From NCBI RefSeq assembly GCF_002161675.1, contig NZ_NFIH01000021.1, positions 1-45,401 of the forward strand: a DNA stretch of 45,401 nt, written 5' to 3'. Under the pieces are notes generated by a model. The model was not told the origin of the DNA, did no database searches, and saw nothing but the letters and a program-made list of their open reading frames with translations. The stretch comes from Pseudoflavonifractor sp. An44. GTDB taxonomy: Bacteria; Bacillota; Clostridia; Oscillospirales; Oscillospiraceae. Below, piece by piece: positions 34,179 to 43,485 of this stretch (position 1 is the first letter of the stretch; each line of letters opens with the position of its first letter). The position numbers were made by a program, and so were the translations under genes.

Positions 34179-37100
34179 ATGCGCAAGATTACCAAAAAAG
34201 TCGGCGCTCTGGTCACCGTGTGTGCCATGTGTCTGTCCACGGTCAGCTATGCCGCTGCCCTGCCTCAGACCCAGGCCGACGAGATCACCAACTCCGCTGC
34301 CACCCTCGCCAATGAGGCGACCAGCCCCAACCTGGCCCTCAAGGCCACCGCCGCCTCGTCCGCCAACGAGACCTCTAACTTCACCCAGGAGAAGGCCAAC
34401 GACGGCAACATGGACACCCGCTGGTCCAGCGGCTCTGTGGAGAACAATCCCCAGTGGCTGCGCCTGGACTTCGGCGAGCCCACCACCTTCAACTGCGTCC
34501 GTCTGTTCTGGGAGAAGTCCGGCGGCAAGGCCTACAAGGTTCAGGTCTCCGACGACGGCAATGAGTGGCGTGGCGTGGCCAACATCACCGACGGCCAGCC
34601 CGAGGAGACCCGCACCCTCACCTTTGACGAGGTCACGGCCCGCTATGTCCGGGTGTATGTCACCGAGAACTTCCCTGACATCTGGACCTGCGTGTCCATT
34701 TACGAGATGGAAGTGTACAACAACACCTGGGACTTCGTCTTCGGCCAGGCCAAGACCCAGCTGGAGAACGCCCAGAAGTGGAACGCTCTGAGCCGGGATG
34801 TGTCCCTGGTGGAGACCACCGACTACGGCGCCACCGTCACCTGGAAGAGCGACTCTCCCTACCTCACCGTGGAGTACGGAATGCTGAAGGTGACCCTGCC
34901 TGAGACCACCACCCAGGCCACCCTCACCGCCACGGTCTCCTACCTGGGCAACAGCGCCGACGTGGAGATTCCCGTGACCATTCTGTCCCAGACCGATCTG
35001 GACAACACCTATGACCTCAACCCCACCCCCCAGAAGCTGGAGATGCAGTACAACCTCATCGACTTTGACAACGTCAAGGTCTACTATGAGTCCGGCATCA
35101 CCGACGTTACCCGTGGCCGGGTGCAGGAGATCATGGACAAGCAGGGCGTGTCCTACACCGTCACCGAGAACTATGAGGAGAGCACCCTGGCGTTAGGGTT
35201 GCACGGCTCTACTGAGAACGTGGACACCAACACCACCGGCTACTCCGACGACCTGTTTGTGGCCAGCGAGACCAAGTATGACGCCCACTTTGTGGACATC
35301 AACTCCAATGGCCGCGTGACCATCCTGGGTGAGGACGACGACGCCGTGTACTACGGCCTGGCCACCCTGGACGACGCCATGGAGACCGTGGCCGGTCAGC
35401 AGCTGACCTGCGCCACCATCGAGGACTATGCCAACATGCAGTACCGCGGCATCGTCGAGGGCTTCTATGGCAAGGTGTACTCTGTGGAGGACATTCTCTC
35501 CCTGTTCGAGTACATGGAAGACAACAAGATGAACACCTTCGTCTACGGCCCCAAGGGCGACCCCTATCACCTGGGCAACTGGCGGGATGAGTATCCCACC
35601 GAGATCACCGACGAGCAGCGCTTCTACGGCATGATGACCCAGGACGACATGCGCACCATCACCGCCGCTGCCGCCGAGAACAACATCTCCTTTGCCTGGT
35701 CCATCCACCCCGCCATGCAAAACGGCATCAACTTCACCGACCGTGACAGCGTGGAGCAGGGCATTGACGACATCATGGAGAAGTTCTCCCACATGTACGA
35801 TCTGGGCGTGCGCCAGTTCGGCGTGTTTGTGGACGACATCGACACCGGCGTGGCTCTGCGTGGTTCTGAGAACCAGGCCTACATGATGGCCGAGCTCCAG
35901 CGCCGCCTGGAGGACAAGTACAACGGCTCCGAGGATCCCGCCGACCACGTGGCCGGCACCTACTACGTGCCCAGCTTCTACGCCCTGGGCTTCGGGTCCT
36001 CCTCTCAGCTGGAGACCAACCTGGGCGCCTTCCGTGAGGCCAACCAGGGCAACAACGTCATCATGATGATGACCGGCTCCGGCGTGTGGTCCCCCATCCG
36101 CAACTCCGACCTGCTGAAGATCCAGCAGTACACCGGCAAGAAGCCCGTCATGTGGTGGAACTACCCCGTCAACGACAACATTGACGACCAGATGCTCATG
36201 AACCGTCTGGACTCCGTGTACGCCACCGATTTGGACGTCACCGCCAGTCTGGGCGTTCTGTCCAACCCCATGAACCAGGCCGAGGCCTCCAAGGTGGCCC
36301 TGTACGGCGTGGCCGACTACACCTGGAACACCGCCAACTTCGATGTCCAGAGCAACTGGGAGGAGTCCTTTGCCTCCTACACCGATGACCCCGCCATGCA
36401 GGAGGCCCTGCGTGTGTTTGCCAGCCACGCTGCCAAGAACCAGGACCACACCAACATCAACTCCATCTTCAACGCCTACAAGTCGGACAGCTCCAACTAT
36501 CCGGCCGTGCTGGAGGAGATGCAGAAGATCGTGGATTCCTGCCAGCTCATCCTCACCCTCAAGGACAGCGATGATTACAAGCTGGTGAACCTGGAAGAGG
36601 AGATTCGCCCCTGGGTGTACCGCCTCAATGACATGAGCCAGATCATCATCGACTGCATCCAGGCCATGTATGGCGAGGAGAGCCAGCGCTTCGATCACCT
36701 GATGAACGCCATCTACCTCTCCAACGGCATCGACACCCTGGAGAAGTACAAGGTGGAGAGCCTGGAGGGCCAGGGCACCAGCCAGACCATCAGCAACTAT
36801 GTCACCAGCCCCGGCAACCTCTACATCCTGCCCTTCGCCCGCTACATCATGACTCAGGCCGGCGGCTCCTTCTTCACTGACGCCTCCGACCCCTTCGTCT
36901 ACACCGACACCAACACGGAGGGCTGGGCCATGGCCAAGTCCGGCAACACCTTCACCGTCACCGACGGCGAGACCGTGACCCTGGCCTCCGGCTCCTATGT
37001 CCAGTTCGACCTGGCCCAGCTGGTGGCTCTGTCCTCCGTGTCCGGCCTGGACGACCTGAACGTCCAGATCTCCCTGGACGGCAAGACCTGGACCGGCTTT

Positions 37101-38963
37101 GCCGCCGGCACTCAGGCCCGCTATGTGCGTGTGATGAACAACACCGCTGAGGAGATTTCCGTGGACCTGACCCAGGTGTCCATCGCCGCTCAGGTGGTGT
37201 CCATCGCCTCCGTCACCTCCAGCGCCCAGATCTATGAGCCCAACAACTACCCCACCAGCAACATCAACGACTACAACAACACCACCTTCGTCTGGCTCAA
37301 CAGCCAGCAGCCCGGCACCAGCCTCACCGTCACCTACTCCGCCCCCACCAGCATCAACCGCATCGAGTACACCACCACCACCGATGGTGACCGCATGGTT
37401 GGTAAGGTGAACCTGGAGTATCAGGACACCGACGGCAACTGGAACTCCGTGGGCATCGTGGACAGCGATGACTTTGTCTCCGGCGCCATCGCCGTCACCT
37501 TCGACACCGTCCAGGCCAAGGCCATCCGGGCCACCGTCACCGAGTCCCGCTCCACCAACTGGCTGAAGATCGCCGAGTTCCACGGGGTGTCCACCGACGC
37601 TGAGTACGTGGCCACCGTCAACGGCGTGGGCGAGGCCAAGCTCACCGACCGGGACGTGATGAGCTTCATCCAGGCCACCGGCGAGGGTGAAGTGGTGTAC
37701 AACGTCTACGAGAGTGCCAAGGCCAACGCCCTGGTGCTGTACAACGCCCTGGACAGCTGGGACGGCGTGAGCGTGTACGCTGTCACCGCCGACGGCGAGA
37801 CCCTGCTGGAGTACGCCCCTGACGCCAGCACCTCCGGTTCCCGGGTCTATCCCGCCAACCAGCTCAAGGGCGTCACCGCCTTCCGCATCGCCTACACCGA
37901 CGGCATCTACCTCAACGAGATCGAGATCCAGGGCGACCGCTTCGTGGCCCTGAACACCTACGGCGTGCAGCCTCAGGTGGACGAGGCCAAGGCCGCTGCC
38001 GCTGAGCCCGGCTACACCGCCGAGTCCATCGCCGCCCTCAACGACGCCATCGCCGCTGTGGAGGCCATTCTGGCTGACAACACCCTGGGTGAGCCCGTGA
38101 CCCAGGAGGCTCTGAACACCGCCGTGGAGGCCATGAACGCCGCTGTGGAGGCCCGTGTGCCCGATCAGCCCGGCCAGGAGGCCAACAAGGCTCTGCTCCA
38201 GGCCACCTACGACTACGCTGTGACCCTGGACACCACCGGCGTGGTGGACTCCGCCGTGGCCATCTTCCAGAAGGCCCTGGACGAGGCCAAGACCGTGCTG
38301 GACGACCCCAACGCCACCCAGGAGCAGGTGAACACCGCTTGGGACAACCTGCTCACTGGCATCTGGTCCCTGGGCCTGAAGCAGGGCGACAAGGACATTC
38401 TGGAAGTGCTCATCGCCAAGGCTGAGACCATGGTCGCCAACCAGAGCAAGTACGTGCAGGACCACTGGCAGGAGCTGCTGGACGCTCTGAACGCCGGCCA
38501 GAAGGTCATGGACGACGGCGACGCCCTCCAGGGCGACGTGGAGACCGCTGTGGATGCCCTGATGAACGCCATCCTGGCCCAGCGCTACAAGGCCGACAAG
38601 TCCATCCTGGAAGACCTCATCGGCAAGGCTGAGGGCATCGACCTGACCGGCTACACCGCCGAGTCCGTGGCCGTGTTCCGCTCCGCTCTGGCCACCGCTC
38701 AGTCCGTGCTGGCTGACGAGACCCTGTCCGAGGACGATCAGGCCACCGTGGACAACGCGGTCGCCGCTCTGTCCGCTGCTATGGACGGCCTCACCGCCGG
38801 TGGCGCTCCCGAGACCACCGACAAGCCCCAGACCACCCAGAAGCCCGAGAACGTGCCTCAGACTGGCGACTCCGCTCAGCTGATGGTGTACGTGGCTGCT
38901 CTGGCTGGCTCTGTGAGCCTGCTCACCGGCGCCGCTTACGTGACCCGCAAGCGCCGCAGCTAA
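34179..38963 (+). CDS. Sortase-anchored GH84 beta-N-acetylglucosaminidase with CBM32-like and FIVAR domains
   Basis: A 1594-aa surface enzyme. Signal peptide 1-~25 (cut near SYA-AA). An F5/8C/CBM32 domain is at ~48-185, an Ig-like segment at ~190-270, and a GH84 N-terminal domain at ~278-418. The GH84 catalytic barrel starts at YRGIVEGFYG (422), with adjacent catalytic Asp D552-D553 in FVDDID and MWWNYPVND later, as in Clostridium perfringens NagJ. Helices and a second CBM32-like region (~1008-1140) follow, then four three-helix FIVAR-type repeats (~1265-1540), and finally VPQTG (1559-1563), a membrane helix and RKRRS. It should release terminal N-acetylglucosamine from mucin-type or host glycans. 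AGGAGG is 10 bp before ATG 34179. Confidence 0.93.
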   Translation: MRKITKKVGALVTVCAMCLSTVSYAAALPQTQADEITNSAATLANEATSPNLALKATAASSANETSNFTQEKANDGNMDTRWSSGSVENNPQWLRLDFGEPTTFNCVRLFWEKSGGKAYKVQVSDDGNEWRGVANITDGQPEETRTLTFDEVTARYVRVYVTENFPDIWTCVSIYEMEVYNNTWDFVFGQAKTQLENAQKWNALSRDVSLVETTDYGATVTWKSDSPYLTVEYGMLKVTLPETTTQATLTATVSYLGNSADVEIPVTILSQTDLDNTYDLNPTPQKLEMQYNLIDFDNVKVYYESGITDVTRGRVQEIMDKQGVSYTVTENYEESTLALGLHGSTENVDTNTTGYSDDLFVASETKYDAHFVDINSNGRVTILGEDDDAVYYGLATLDDAMETVAGQQLTCATIEDYANMQYRGIVEGFYGKVYSVEDILSLFEYMEDNKMNTFVYGPKGDPYHLGNWRDEYPTEITDEQRFYGMMTQDDMRTITAAAAENNISFAWSIHPAMQNGINFTDRDSVEQGIDDIMEKFSHMYDLGVRQFGVFVDDIDTGVALRGSENQAYMMAELQRRLEDKYNGSEDPADHVAGTYYVPSFYALGFGSSSQLETNLGAFREANQGNNVIMMMTGSGVWSPIRNSDLLKIQQYTGKKPVMWWNYPVNDNIDDQMLMNRLDSVYATDLDVTASLGVLSNPMNQAEASKVALYGVADYTWNTANFDVQSNWEESFASYTDDPAMQEALRVFASHAAKNQDHTNINSIFNAYKSDSSNYPAVLEEMQKIVDSCQLILTLKDSDDYKLVNLEEEIRPWVYRLNDMSQIIIDCIQAMYGEESQRFDHLMNAIYLSNGIDTLEKYKVESLEGQGTSQTISNYVTSPGNLYILPFARYIMTQAGGSFFTDASDPFVYTDTNTEGWAMAKSGNTFTVTDGETVTLASGSYVQFDLAQLVALSSVSGLDDLNVQISLDGKTWTGFAAGTQARYVRVMNNTAEEISVDLTQVSIAAQVVSIASVTSSAQIYEPNNYPTSNINDYNNTTFVWLNSQQPGTSLTVTYSAPTSINRIEYTTTTDGDRMVGKVNLEYQDTDGNWNSVGIVDSDDFVSGAIAVTFDTVQAKAIRATVTESRSTNWLKIAEFHGVSTDAEYVATVNGVGEAKLTDRDVMSFIQATGEGEVVYNVYESAKANALVLYNALDSWDGVSVYAVTADGETLLEYAPDASTSGSRVYPANQLKGVTAFRIAYTDGIYLNEIEIQGDRFVALNTYGVQPQVDEAKAAAAEPGYTAESIAALNDAIAAVEAILADNTLGEPVTQEALNTAVEAMNAAVEARVPDQPGQEANKALLQATYDYAVTLDTTGVVDSAVAIFQKALDEAKTVLDDPNATQEQVNTAWDNLLTGIWSLGLKQGDKDILEVLIAKAETMVANQSKYVQDHWQELLDALNAGQKVMDDGDALQGDVETAVDALMNAILAQRYKADKSILEDLIGKAEGIDLTGYTAESVAVFRSALATAQSVLADETLSEDDQATVDNAVAALSAAMDGLTAGGAPETTDKPQTTQKPENVPQTGDSAQLMVYVAALAGSVSLLTGAAYVTRKRRS

Positions 38964-38964
38964 T

Positions 38965-39016
38965 GCAAAAAAGCTCCGGGGGGAAGCAAATTGCTTCCCC
39001 CCGGTCTTTTTTGCAA
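38965..39016 (+). terminator. Terminator after the GH84 gene
   Basis: CCGGGGGGAAGCAA (38976-38989) pairs with TTGCTTCCCCCCGG (38991-39004), extended by GCAAAAAA and TTTTTTGC on either side. Confidence 0.9.
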
Positions 39017-39122
39017 ATGAATAACGAAGAATGAAAAACGAAAAATGCAGGTCCTGAAAGCTTTTTCAGCTTCCTGAACCTGCCTAGGCTTTCGGTAGTG
39101 ACCGTTGTAGGGCTTGCCCCTC
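39017..39122. repeat. Repeat-dense gap: tandem GAAGAATGA run, hairpin and REP half-site
   Basis: A degenerate GAAGAATGAAAAACGAAAAATG run (39024-39046) is followed by a hairpin GCAGGT/ACCTGC with inner CTGAAA/TTTCAG (39046-39083). Then comes GTAGGGCTTGCCCCTC (39107-39122), which resembles one arm of the REPIN at 18737. Confidence 0.55.
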
Positions 39123-39127
39123 ATAAA

Positions 39128-39193
39128 ATCCGTGCCGCTGTTGCGGCACACCACAATTCTTCATTCTTCATTCTTCATTTATCATTATTCATT
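39128..39193. repeat. ATTCTTCATT-family interspersed repeat, copy C
   Basis: CCGTGCCGC-TGT-TGCGGCACACC head followed by ACAATTCTTCATTCTTCAT and further ATTCTTC/ATTATTC units. Same orientation and order as 24381-24440. Confidence 0.8.
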
Positions 39194-39196
39194 GCC

Positions 39197-39234
39197 AAAA
39201 AAGGGGCCGCTGATCGCTCAGCGGCCCCTTTTTT
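39197..39234. terminator. Bidirectional terminator
   Basis: GGGGCCGCTGA (39203-39213), loop TCGC, TCAGCGGCCCC (39218-39228), with A-run before and T-run after. It ends the minus-strand gene that stops at 39237. Confidence 0.9.
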
Positions 39235-39236
39235 GC

Positions 39237-39431
39237 TTACAGGTCGATATCCTCGTAATCGTCGTACTCGGAGGAACAGAAGCAGCAGTTGGCCTTCTTC
39301 TCCTCCACCTTGTCGGCAATGGCGTAGAATGTGTCCACGATCTTGTCCCAGTATGCCATCACCACGCATACCACGGCGCTCACGGCCATAGCCACGGCGG
39401 CTGCCTTCAAGATAAAGCGGATGACTTTCAT
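39237..39431 (-). CDS. Small single-pass membrane protein (64 aa)
   Basis: 64 aa from ATG 39431, with GGGAGGG about 9 bp upstream; the frame extends to 39488 without support. One membrane helix at about residues 5-28 (FILKAAAVAMAVSAVVCVVMAYW), then a short helical stretch with charged VEEKKAN, a CCFC cluster and a very acidic tail (EYDDYEDIDL). I do not recognise the family. The Cys cluster could bind metal or be modified. Its terminator is 2 bp from the stop. Confidence 0.7.
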   Translation of the reverse strand: MKVIRFILKAAAVAMAVSAVVCVVMAYWDKIVDTFYAIADKVEEKKANCCFCSSEYDDYEDIDL

Positions 39432-39632
39432 GTTCAGTCCCTCCCTTGTGTGTTTCGGTACGTCATAGTTTACACGATTTGCGTGCAAAAAACAATGGGA
39501 TTTGAAAAAAATTCACAATTCCCTTTCCCCCCTCTCCGGCCCTCCGGGCCTCCTTCCACAAATTGCACCAGAAACCGGGAATTTCTCTTGAAATTTTCCA
39601 TCCTTTCCCCCGCCTATGTGGGAAAACTCCCC

Positions 39633-39661
39633 TTGTTTTTTCCTCCAAAATGGAATACAAT
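39633..39661 (+). promoter_or_regulatory. Candidate promoter of yloU-fakA
   Basis: TTGTTT (39633-39638), 17 bp, TACAAT (39656-39661). A second option, TTGACC (39682-39687) with TACCAT (39704-39709), would start inside the ribosome-binding site. Confidence 0.5.
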
Positions 39662-39725
39662 GTATTGACTAAAGCTTTGTCTTGACCACACATTTCCCAC
39701 TCTTACCATAGAAAGGAAGGGTTCC

Positions 39726-40076
39726 ATGAAGATACAAACTGAAATTGGCCGCATCCGCATTGCCAGCGAAGTGTTCAGCAACATCACCGGCGCTGTGGCT
39801 ACCAGCTGCTACGGCGTGAAAGGGATGGCCTTCCGCTCCAAGACCGACGGCCTGGTTCATCTGCTCCGCCGGGAGTCCATGTCCAAAGGCGTGAAGCTGG
39901 TCTATCACGAGGACGATTCCGTGTCCATTGAGCTGCACATCATCGTGGACAACGGGGTCAATCTGGTGGCCGTGAGCCGCTCCATCCAAAGTGAAGTCAA
40001 GTACAACGTCAACCGCCTCACCGGCGTGGAAGTGCGCAGCGTCTCCGTGTGCGTAGACTCCATGGTCATCGGCTAA
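39726..40076 (+). CDS. yloU: Asp23/Gls24 family envelope stress protein (YloU-like)
   Basis: 116 aa with the Asp23/Gls24 pattern: GRIRIASEVFSNITGAVATSCYGVKGM at the start, then VSIELHIIVDNGVNLVAVSRSIQSEVKYNVNRLTGVEVRSVSVCV. These proteins associate with the cell envelope and are linked to alkaline and cell-wall stress. AAAGGAAGGG precedes the ATG. It lies 34 bp before the DAK2 gene, the same yloU-yloV order as in B. subtilis. Confidence 0.92.
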   Translation: MKIQTEIGRIRIASEVFSNITGAVATSCYGVKGMAFRSKTDGLVHLLRRESMSKGVKLVYHEDDSVSIELHIIVDNGVNLVAVSRSIQSEVKYNVNRLTGVEVRSVSVCVDSMVIG

Positions 40077-40110
40077 GGCCAGCGCTGATAGAAAGGAATT
40101 TGCTAACATT

Positions 40111-41787
40111 ATGATCGACATCATTGACGGCGCATTGTTTCAGCGCATGGTGGTGCACGCTGCTGCCTCCATCAACGCCCAGAAACAGAGCATCAACGAG
40201 CTCAACGTCTTCCCTGTGCCCGACGGCGACACCGGCACCAACATGTCCCTGACCATTGGCACCGCCGCCGCTGAGGCCAAGAAAAAGCCCGCCACCACCG
40301 TGGCCCAGGCTGCCGCCACCAACGCCTCCGCCCTGCTGCGGGGCGCCCGTGGCAACTCCGGCGTCATCCTCTCCCTGCTCTTCCGCGGCGTGTCCAAGGC
40401 CCTGAAGGACCACGACACCGCCGACGGCGTGGCCCTGGCCGCCGCCCTCCACGAGGGCGTGTCCGCCGCCTACAAGGCCGTCATGAAGCCTGCTGAGGGC
40501 ACCATCCTCACCGTCTCCCGCCTGGCCGCCAAGGCTGCCGCTGAGGCCGCCCAGGAGCAGAACAGCGCCGAGCACGTGCTGGAGGCTGCCATCGCCCACG
40601 GCCAGGAGGCCCTGGCTGAGACCATCAACCAAAACCCCGTGCTGAAGAAGGCGGGCGTGGTGGACGCCGGTGGTAAGGGCTTCCTCATCATCCTCCAGGG
40701 TATGCTGGACGAGATGCGGGGTATTCCCGCTCCCCAGGACTACCGGGACGACGCCCCCCAGACCAAGGACAAGGCGGACTTTATGGCCATGAGCCAGGAG
40801 GAGATCACCTTCGCCTTTGACACCGTCTTTATTGTCCGCAAAGCCCAGCCCGATGTCAACCTGGGCCCCTTCCGCACTTACCTCAACAGCATCGGTGACA
40901 GCCTGGTCATCGGTGAGGACGACGAGGCCTTTAAGGTCCACGTCCACACCAACATCCCCGGCAACGCCCTCAACGAGGCCCAGAAGTACGGCACCCTGGA
41001 GCTGGCCAAGATTGAGAACATGCGCACCCAGGCCGACGATCTGGCCGCTGGACGCAAGGCCCAGAGCGTGGACGACCTGGAGGACGACCACCACGAGGAG
41101 AAGCAGACTACGGTGGCCCCCGTGGAGAAGAAGTACGGCGTGGTGGCCGTGTGTGCCGGCGGCGGCCTGGCCTCCGTGTTCCGGGACCTGGGCGTGGACG
41201 GCATCATCTCCGGCGGCCAGACCATGAACCCCTCCACCGAGGACATTCTGCGGGAGATCGCCCGCACCCCCGCCGAGACCGTGTTCGTGCTGCCCAACAA
41301 CAAGAACATCATCATGGCCGCCCAGCAGTGTGTGGGCCTCATTGAGGGCCGGGAAGTGGTGGTCATCCCCACCCGCACCGTGCCCCAGGGCATCTCCACC
41401 CTGCTGGTGATGGACCCCGAGGGTCCCGTGCAGGACAACGTGGACGCCATGACCGAGGCCATGAGCCACGTGCACACCAGCGAGGTGACCTACGCCGCCC
41501 GCAACTCCGACTTTGACGGCTTCGCCATCCAGGAGGGCGACTACATGGCCCTCAGCGACGGCCAGCTGTTCGGCACCGCCAAGTCCATGGAGGAGCTGCT
41601 GGAGAACCTGGCCCAGGCCGAGACCCAGCAAACGGCAGAGTTCATCAACATCTTCTACGGTGAGGATGTGGACGAGGAGTCCGCCGGCAAGGCCCTGGCC
41701 CTGTTCCAGCGCCTGTGCCCCAACGCTGAGATCACTCTGCTCAGCGGCGGCCAGCCCGTGTACTACTATATGATTTCCGCGGAATAA
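40111..41787 (+). CDS. fakA: DAK2-domain fatty acid kinase subunit FakA (YloV-like)
   Basis: 558 aa. The N-terminal DAK2 domain (~1-200) has the Mg-ATP motif NVFPVPDGDTGTNM and LLRGARGNSGVILS. The middle and C-terminal DegV-like domains contain FIVRKAQPDVNLG, CAGGGLASVFRDLGVDGIISGGQTMNPST and NKNIIMAA. FakA phosphorylates exogenous fatty acids carried by a FakB partner, which is not in the window. AAAGGAA precedes the ATG. Confidence 0.94.
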   Translation: MIDIIDGALFQRMVVHAAASINAQKQSINELNVFPVPDGDTGTNMSLTIGTAAAEAKKKPATTVAQAAATNASALLRGARGNSGVILSLLFRGVSKALKDHDTADGVALAAALHEGVSAAYKAVMKPAEGTILTVSRLAAKAAAEAAQEQNSAEHVLEAAIAHGQEALAETINQNPVLKKAGVVDAGGKGFLIILQGMLDEMRGIPAPQDYRDDAPQTKDKADFMAMSQEEITFAFDTVFIVRKAQPDVNLGPFRTYLNSIGDSLVIGEDDEAFKVHVHTNIPGNALNEAQKYGTLELAKIENMRTQADDLAAGRKAQSVDDLEDDHHEEKQTTVAPVEKKYGVVAVCAGGGLASVFRDLGVDGIISGGQTMNPSTEDILREIARTPAETVFVLPNNKNIIMAAQQCVGLIEGREVVVIPTRTVPQGISTLLVMDPEGPVQDNVDAMTEAMSHVHTSEVTYAARNSDFDGFAIQEGDYMALSDGQLFGTAKSMEELLENLAQAETQQTAEFINIFYGEDVDEESAGKALALFQRLCPNAEITLLSGGQPVYYYMISAE

Positions 41788-41802
41788 CGGCCAAAACACT
41801 CC

Positions 41803-41845
41803 ACCCGGCGGTGCAGCTGACGCTGCGCCGCCGGGTTTTTCTTTT
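41803..41845 (+). terminator. Terminator after fakA
   Basis: ACCCGGCGG (41803-41811) with CCGCCGGGT (41828-41836), inner GCAGC/GCTGC, followed by TTTTTC. Confidence 0.9.
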
Positions 41846-41983
41846 TTCCTGCAAAAAATGATTCTCCATATTTCACGCAACTTTTCACCCTGGTTTGCAT
41901 ATACTACATGGTATACGGGGGAGTGTGGCGGGAATTTGCCCGTCCCTCCTCCACAGACATTGACAGAAACGGAGCGATTGACC

Positions 41984-42085
41984 ATGTTGTTGCAAACCAC
42001 ACCCCCGAAATCCAACACCCCCGCCCAGGACGTGGACGACCTGATCTTTATGGGCCAGGCCGGGCCAATTGTCAGCCAGCGTTGA
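41984..42085 (+). CDS. Candidate small protein (33 aa) upstream of prfB
   Basis: A 33-residue frame, from MLLQTTPPKSN to GPIVSQR, with GGAG 9 bp before its ATG and GC-rich codon use like neighbouring genes. An extended -10-like TGG-TATACG is at about 41916-41924, with no good -35. There is no recognised domain. It lies in the 410-bp gap between fakA and prfB, which otherwise holds the fakA terminator and the prfB promoter. It may be real, a leader peptide, or chance. Confidence 0.3.
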   Translation: MLLQTTPPKSNTPAQDVDDLIFMGQAGPIVSQR

Positions 42086-42122
42086 CGGTGAAAAATCATC
42101 TTTTTGACGGGAATCTCCCCCC

Positions 42123-42151
42123 TTTACAACCCAGGGGCCTTTCTATATAAT
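42123..42151 (+). promoter_or_regulatory. prfB promoter
   Basis: TTTACA (42123-42128), 17 bp, TATAAT (42146-42151). Confidence 0.75.
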
Positions 42152-42197
42152 ATATGGGATATATTATGGCCATGGGCCGGTTAAAGGATGAACGAGA

Positions 42198-43319
<1,122 letters not shown>

Positions 43320-43330
43320 TTCCCACACAC

Positions 43331-43376
43331 ATCGCCTGTCCCGGGTGCTCCTCGCCTCCGGGACAGGCGATTTCTT
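43331..43376 (+). terminator. Terminator after prfB
   Basis: ATCGCCTGTCCCGG (43331-43344) is perfectly complementary to CCGGGACAGGCGAT (43358-43371), 13-nt loop, then TTCTT. Confidence 0.85.
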
Positions 43377-43421
43377 CCCTCTAGGCCAGGGGAACTTCTT
43401 TGTAAATATTGTCTTATATGG

Positions 43422-43450
43422 TTGACTATTCCTGACATGAGGACTACAAT
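43422..43450 (+). promoter_or_regulatory. Promoter of the CAP-domain gene
   Basis: TTGACT (43422-43427), 17 bp, TACAAT (43445-43450). Confidence 0.75.
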
Positions 43451-43485
43451 AGTACCACAATGATACGATTAGGAGGGTATCAATC

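Noticed and set aside
35193-38465. 1090-codon open frame on the minus strand
   Set aside because: It is antisense to the GH84 protein, whose domains, signal peptide and sortase motif are clear. The antisense product is His-, Val- and Gly-rich, typical of the shadow of GC-rich coding DNA.
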